A DNA stretch of 64,000 nt from an uncultured Oscillospiraceae bacterium (GTDB taxonomy: Bacteria; Bacillota; Clostridia; Oscillospirales; Ruminococcaceae): positions 35,713 to 99,712 of the forward strand of contig CAJUPO010000009.1 of NCBI GenBank assembly GCA_910588145.1, written 5' to 3'. How positions within the stretch are numbered: position 1 is the stretch's first letter; every line of letters begins with the position of its first letter. Below are positions 60,701-64,000 of the stretch, piece after piece. The position numbers and the translations under genes are program-made. Below the pieces are notes generated by a model. It saw nothing but the letters and a program-made list of their open reading frames with translations, had not been told where the DNA came from and searched no databases.

Positions 60701-61684
60701 ATGAGAACAGCTAAACCTTATGTACAGCTCGACCCTGCGGTTATCGAGCAGGCAAGGCAGATGGACTTGCTTTCCTATCTACAACGGTACGAGCCAAGCA
60801 ACCTAAAGCGTGTGGCAGGCAATGTCTACTGCACTAAGGAACACGACAGCTTGAAGATTTCCAACGGCAAGTGGTATTGGTGGTCAAGAGGTATCGGCGG
60901 CGTTTCCGCTCTGGACTATCTCATCAAGGTCAGAGATTACGGCTTTGTGGAAGCTGTTGAAGCCCTCACAGGTATCACGGCGGACTGGAAACCGCCGCCC
61001 GCAATGCCCAAAAAGGAAGAGCCGAAAGTGCTGCTCCTGCCAGAGAAGAACGCAAATTCAGACCGAGTGGCTGAATACCTTTTCGGGCGTGGCATTGACT
61101 TTTCGCTCATACAGGAGTGCATTGCCGAGGGCGTTATCTTTGAGAGCAGCAAGTACCACAACGCTGTTTTTGTCGGCAGGGATGCAGGCGGAACGGCGAA
61201 GTATGCCGCTCTCAGAAGTACGCTCGGAAGTCCGTTCAAGCAGGACGCATCGGGCAGCGACAAGCGGTATTCGTTCCGACTTGTGGCAAGAGAGCCGACA
61301 AGCACCGTGCATCTGTTTGAAGCCGCCATTGATTTGCTGTCCTATGCCACCTATCTCAAATGCGAGGGCAGGGATTATAGGAAAGAAAACCTGCTTTCCC
61401 TGTCGGGTGTGTATCAGCCCAAAAAGGAGCTGAGCGAGAGCAAAATCCCCATCGCACTCTCCACTTACCTGCGGGAAAATCCACAGGTCAAGACCGTTAT
61501 CCTGCACTTGGATAATGACAAAACAGGCAGGCTCTGTACCGCTGCCCTCAAAGAACTGCTCGGAAAAGACTATGAAATCGTTGACGCACCGCCGCCAGTC
61601 GGCAAGGATGTCAACGATTTTTTAATCTCCTATCTGGGGATTGCAAGGCAGAAAACAAGCCATGAAAGGAGTGATGCCCGTTGA
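60701..61684 (+). CDS. DUF3991/Toprim primase-like protein
   Basis: A 327-residue protein of the type carried by most Tn1549-family elements, thought to help prime or convert the transferred strand. The DUF3991 part (about residues 15-150) has MDLLSYLQRYEPSNLKRVAG and YWWSRGIGGVSALDYL. The Toprim part has VHLFEAAIDLLSY near residue 200, with its glutamate, and VILHLDNDKTGRLCTAAL near 265, with the D-x-D pair. GGAGGTGA precedes the ATG at 60701. No primase zinc finger is obvious, although a Cys and His lie near residue 45 (YCTKEHD). Length is usual for the ICE type. Confidence 0.9.
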   Translation: MRTAKPYVQLDPAVIEQARQMDLLSYLQRYEPSNLKRVAGNVYCTKEHDSLKISNGKWYWWSRGIGGVSALDYLIKVRDYGFVEAVEALTGITADWKPPPAMPKKEEPKVLLLPEKNANSDRVAEYLFGRGIDFSLIQECIAEGVIFESSKYHNAVFVGRDAGGTAKYAALRSTLGSPFKQDASGSDKRYSFRLVAREPTSTVHLFEAAIDLLSYATYLKCEGRDYRKENLLSLSGVYQPKKELSESKIPIALSTYLRENPQVKTVILHLDNDKTGRLCTAALKELLGKDYEIVDAPPPVGKDVNDFLISYLGIARQKTSHERSDAR

Positions 61685-61759
61685 CTGCGTGAGGAATTCT
61701 GCCCCTTTGCAAGACCGAAACCACCATAAAATTCAAGACCGAAAGTGAGGAAAGAATGA

Positions 61760-62050
61760 TTGAAAAAGTATGAAATTACCCTTACCGCCCACTATGAAAA
61801 GACCATTTCCGTCTACGCCGACAGCCCCGAAGAAGCAAGGGAGAAGTTCAAGACCGTGCTTTTTGACACCGACCTTGTAACCTTTTCCGATGAGGATTTT
61901 GTCTGCGGCGAAGCCGATATTGAGGACGCAGATAAGACCGAAGCCGAGGGAGCTGACATTGAGGATGAGTGTCTGGAGCATGAGGAATGTTCGGGCTGTC
62001 CTTATTACTGCCCCGTGTGCGGAGAATGTATGTATGAGGACGGGGACTAA
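61760..62050 (+). CDS. DpnD/PcfM-like small protein with acidic, Cys-rich tail
   Basis: A 96-residue protein that starts at TTG 61760, shortly behind GTGAGGAAAGA. Residues 1-50 (MKKYEITLTAHYEKTISVYA, then SPEEAREKF and DEDFVCG) form the short beta-alpha-beta fold of DpnD/PcfM proteins, which in conjugative elements lie near the transfer origin. The rest is acidic (DIEDADKTEAEGADIEDE) and closes with ECSGCPYYCPVCGECMY, six cysteines that could bind metal. The oriT-like repeats start 20 bases after its stop. Confidence 0.75.
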   Translation: MKKYEITLTAHYEKTISVYADSPEEAREKFKTVLFDTDLVTFSDEDFVCGEADIEDADKTEAEGADIEDECLEHEECSGCPYYCPVCGECMYEDGD

Positions 62051-62070
62051 GCCATGTCTTACCAAGCACT

Positions 62071-62113
62071 GAATTTGGCTAACCAAATTCGCTTGTTAGG
62101 GGATGCCCCCTAA
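62071..62113. other. oriT: Probable origin of transfer (oriT)
   Basis: Two perfect inverted repeats lie side by side in the non-coding gap ahead of the mobilisation genes. One is GAATTTGG-CTAA-CCAAATTC (62071-62090), the other TTAGGGG-ATGC-CCCCTAA (62096-62113), followed by TACCCC. Paired hairpins directly upstream of mobC and the relaxase are the usual form of an oriT. The nick site cannot be fixed from the sequence alone. Confidence 0.65.
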
Positions 62114-62168
62114 TACCCCATAAAAAGGATGCCGCCAAGAAAGCGGTCAGAAGAAAGGAGCTATAAGA

Positions 62169-62321
62169 ATGAGCGAGTTTTTGTTCTTTGTCATCGGCGT
62201 GACCCTCGGCGGTCTGGTGGGCGTCATGCTGATGTGCTGTTTGCAGATTAACAGGCTCTCCGACAGGGAGGTGAAGAAAAGTGAGAAACCGAAAGGTACA
62301 GATACTTTTCCGTTTGACTGA
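62169..62321 (+). CDS. DUF3789-like small membrane protein
   Basis: A 50-residue protein starting MSEFLFFVIGVTLGGLVGVM, so a single membrane helix covers residues 4-26. The tail is basic then short and acidic (INRLSDREVKKSEKPK). This is the DUF3789 pattern seen beside mobC in such elements. AAAGGAG precedes the ATG. Its last 41 bases overlap mobC, which starts at 62281. Function unknown; it may tether part of the relaxosome or coupling machinery. Confidence 0.75.
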   Translation: MSEFLFFVIGVTLGGLVGVMLMCCLQINRLSDREVKKSEKPKGTDTFPFD

Positions 62322-62610
62322 TGACGAAGCCGAGCAGCTCCATGAGCTTGTGCGTAGGTCTGGGCGTTCCAGAGAAGCGTTCCTCAGAGAGATGGTGAAA
62401 GGCTATCAGCTCTGCGAGAAGCCCGACCCCGAATTTTACAGAATCATGCGTGAGCTGTCCGCCATCGGCAACCGCATCAACCAGCTTGCGGCGAAAGCGA
62501 ACGCCCTCGGCTTTGTGGATGCCCCGATGCTGAATGAGGAAGCGAGGAAGTGGCACGAGTTTCAAATCGACATCCGAAAGAAGTACCTGCTCCCCCGCAG
62601 GGCATCGTGA
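62281..62610 (+). CDS. mobC: MobC-type relaxosome accessory protein
   Basis: MobC proteins bind oriT and help the relaxase melt and nick it. The 109-residue protein starts at GTG 62281 behind GGGAGG. It has a ribbon-helix-helix start (MRNRKVQILFRLTDDEAEQL) and the MobC motif ELSAIGNRINQLAAKAN near residue 60. The A of its TGA stop is also the first base of the relaxase ATG (TGATG overlap), so the two are coupled. It lies about 170 bases from the predicted oriT. Confidence 0.93.
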   Translation: MRNRKVQILFRLTDDEAEQLHELVRRSGRSREAFLREMVKGYQLCEKPDPEFYRIMRELSAIGNRINQLAAKANALGFVDAPMLNEEARKWHEFQIDIRKKYLLPRRAS

Positions 62611-64000
62611 TGGCGGTCTGCGAGATATGGGATGTGCGAGGCAGGCTCGACCACCCCATCGACTACGCCGAAAACCCAGAAAAGACCGCCAACCCGAAAT
62701 ACACCGAAGCGGACTTGCAGGCGATGGGCGATGTGATGAAGTACGCCACCAACGGCGACAAGACCGAGCAGCAGTTTTTCGTCACGGGCGTGAACTGCGA
62801 CCCCGCCACCGCAAGGGACGAGATGATGATTGCCAAAGCCCAATGGAACGACACGAGCGAGATTGTCTGCTACCACGGCTTCCAGAGCTTCAAGGCAGGC
62901 GAGGTCACGCCAGAGCAGGCACACGAGGTAGGCGTGAAGTTAGCGGAGAAAATGTGGGGCGATAGATTTCAAGTGATTGTCGCCACCCACCTCAACACGG
63001 AATGCCTGCACAACCACTTTGTTGTCAACTCCGTCTCCTTTGCAGACGGCAAGCACTACCATGACAACAAGAAAAACCTGCGGCTCTTGCGTCAGCGTTC
63101 TGATGAGCTTTGCCGTGCATATTCCCTGTCGGTCATCGAACACCCAAGCGGCAGGAAGAAGCCCTACGCCCTCTACCAAGCCGAGAAGAACGGTCTGCCT
63201 ACAAGGGACACCGTGGCACGGCAGGCGGTGGACGAAGCAATCTCCAAATCCTACACGCTGAAAGACTTTGACCGCCAGATGGCGGAGATGGGCTACCGTG
63301 TGAGCTTTGACCCCAACCGCAAATACTGGACGATTATCGGGAAAGGATGGCAAAGACCCAAGCGGCTCTATAAGCTCGGTGATGATTACACCAACGAGAG
63401 GATAACAGAACGCATACGGGAAAATTCCTATGCGGTGAAGTTCTCCCGTTTTGCCGAGCCGACAAAGGCCGTCAAGGTCTACCGTGTCCGTGGCTCTCTC
63501 AAAGACGCACGGAAAATCGGCGGCTTGCGTGGGCTGTATCTCCATTACTGTTACAAGCTCGGCATCCTGCCCAAAAAGAAACAACAGAATTACGCACGGC
63601 TTCACTATCTCCTAAAGGACGACCTTATGAAGATGGAAGCCATCACACAGGAAACAAGGCTGCTCTGCCGCAACCACATTGATACGGCGGAGCAGCTCTT
63701 GTCATATAAAGGCTCTCTGGAAACGGAGATAACGGAGCTGACCGAACAGCGAAAGGGGCTTTACTCTCAGAGCCGTAAGTTAGGCGGCGAAGAAAAAGAA
63801 GCGGTCAAGGCTCAAATCTCCGAAATCACGGGGCGGCTCAAAACAGCCAGAAAGGAGGTCAGATTGTGCGAGGGTGTCCTTGCCCGCAGCGGCACTCTCA
63901 AAGAGAAATTAGAAGCGATACGGGCAGATGAAAACAAAGAAAAAGGAAAGGAGCTGATGAAGCATGAACACAGGCGGCGAAGCGGCGGAGCAAATCGTCC
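62610..64000 (+). CDS. Relaxase (MobA/VirD2 family), 3' end cut by the window
   Basis: This enzyme nicks oriT and leads the single strand into the recipient. From ATG 62610 (TGATG overlap with mobC), 463 codons are visible without a stop. The protein starts MAVCEIWDVRGRLDHPIDYA. It has the metal-binding histidine motif VATHLNTECLHNHFVVNSVS near residue 120, preceded by YHGFQSFKAGEVTPEQAHEV. The nucleophilic tyrosine is probably within DVMKYATNG. A coiled-coil and basic C-terminal region follows. The layout is that of MOBP-type relaxases of Tn1549/CTn elements. A pcfB-like gene starts inside its 3' end. Confidence 0.93.
   Translation, partial: MAVCEIWDVRGRLDHPIDYAENPEKTANPKYTEADLQAMGDVMKYATNGDKTEQQFFVTGVNCDPATARDEMMIAKAQWNDTSEIVCYHGFQSFKAGEVTPEQAHEVGVKLAEKMWGDRFQVIVATHLNTECLHNHFVVNSVSFADGKHYHDNKKNLRLLRQRSDELCRAYSLSVIEHPSGRKKPYALYQAEKNGLPTRDTVARQAVDEAISKSYTLKDFDRQMAEMGYRVSFDPNRKYWTIIGKGWQRPKRLYKLGDDYTNERITERIRENSYAVKFSRFAEPTKAVKVYRVRGSLKDARKIGGLRGLYLHYCYKLGILPKKKQQNYARLHYLLKDDLMKMEAITQETRLLCRNHIDTAEQLLSYKGSLETEITELTEQRKGLYSQSRKLGGEEKEAVKAQISEITGRLKTARKEVRLCEGVLARSGTLKEKLEAIRADENKEKGKELMKHEHRRRSGGANR
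63965..64000 (+). CDS. Start of a PcfB/DUF3801-like gene
   Basis: A second frame opens at ATG 63965, 10-11 bases after AAAGGAG, and reads MNTGGEAAEQIV before the window ends. That start is, to my recollection, characteristic of the DUF3801/PcfB proteins that follow the relaxase in this ICE family and support the coupling protein. Only 12 codons are visible. Confidence 0.6.

Noticed and set aside
32705..64000. A tRNA gene as the integration site of the element
   Set aside because: I could find no tRNA-like sequence at the left junction or elsewhere in the window.

Overview
The window comes from a low-to-medium GC Firmicute, most likely a Ruminococcus-like member of the Oscillospiraceae. The evidence is gene content and neighbourhood style: a GH8 glycosidase with a type I dockerin (a cellulosome part), an [FeFe]-hydrogenase maturase, class B sortases, near-consensus promoters and AGGAGG-type ribosome binding sites. 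The window has no rRNA or tRNA gene that I could see and no CRISPR array.

Bases 1 to about 32,700 are chromosomal core. On the minus strand lie the start of a DUF3788 gene, guaA, and a comM-rodA-hydE operon. On the plus strand follow rpoB-rpoC (own promoter, no rplJL in front), a DUF368 lipid carrier, fhs, tsaE-tsaB, rpiB, upp, trpS, a nifS-thiI pair for tRNA thiolation, pdp and small genes. Two stretches stand out. First, 24.6-28.3 kb encodes a CinA/PncC-type domain fused to a class B sortase, a second class B sortase, and a SpoIID-like protein whose conserved blocks are in circularly permuted order. Second, 30.2-32.7 kb holds an AraC-type regulator divergent from the dockerin-bearing GH8 enzyme, with an inverted repeat between their promoters.

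Bases 32,700 to 40,960 are accessory. A large serine recombinase is preceded by a long inverted repeat that covers its own ribosome binding site. Next comes one tightly overlapping operon: abiEi-abiEii (type IV toxin-antitoxin), then an ABC-three-component set (nuclease-like effector, middle component, DUF3732-type ATPase), then a HEPN-like protein. This AT-rich block lies between small gene remnants with element-like base composition and looks like defence cargo placed in a mobile element.

Bases 40,960 to the end are the GC-richer backbone of a Tn1549/CTn-type integrative conjugative element. It has parA-parB, a lipoprotein, a giant thioester/SpaA adhesin with a TPKTG sorting signal, a run of small conserved ICE proteins, a 2771-residue methylase-helicase (DarB-like layout) with tnpV nested in another frame, a DUF3991/Toprim protein, a DpnD/PcfM-like protein, a likely oriT, a DUF3789 protein, mobC, the relaxase and the start of a pcfB-like gene. 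A second AT-rich cargo gene, a PD-(D/E)XK-like nuclease, lies between two 19-bp direct repeats 1,100 bp apart. The right end of the element is outside the window.
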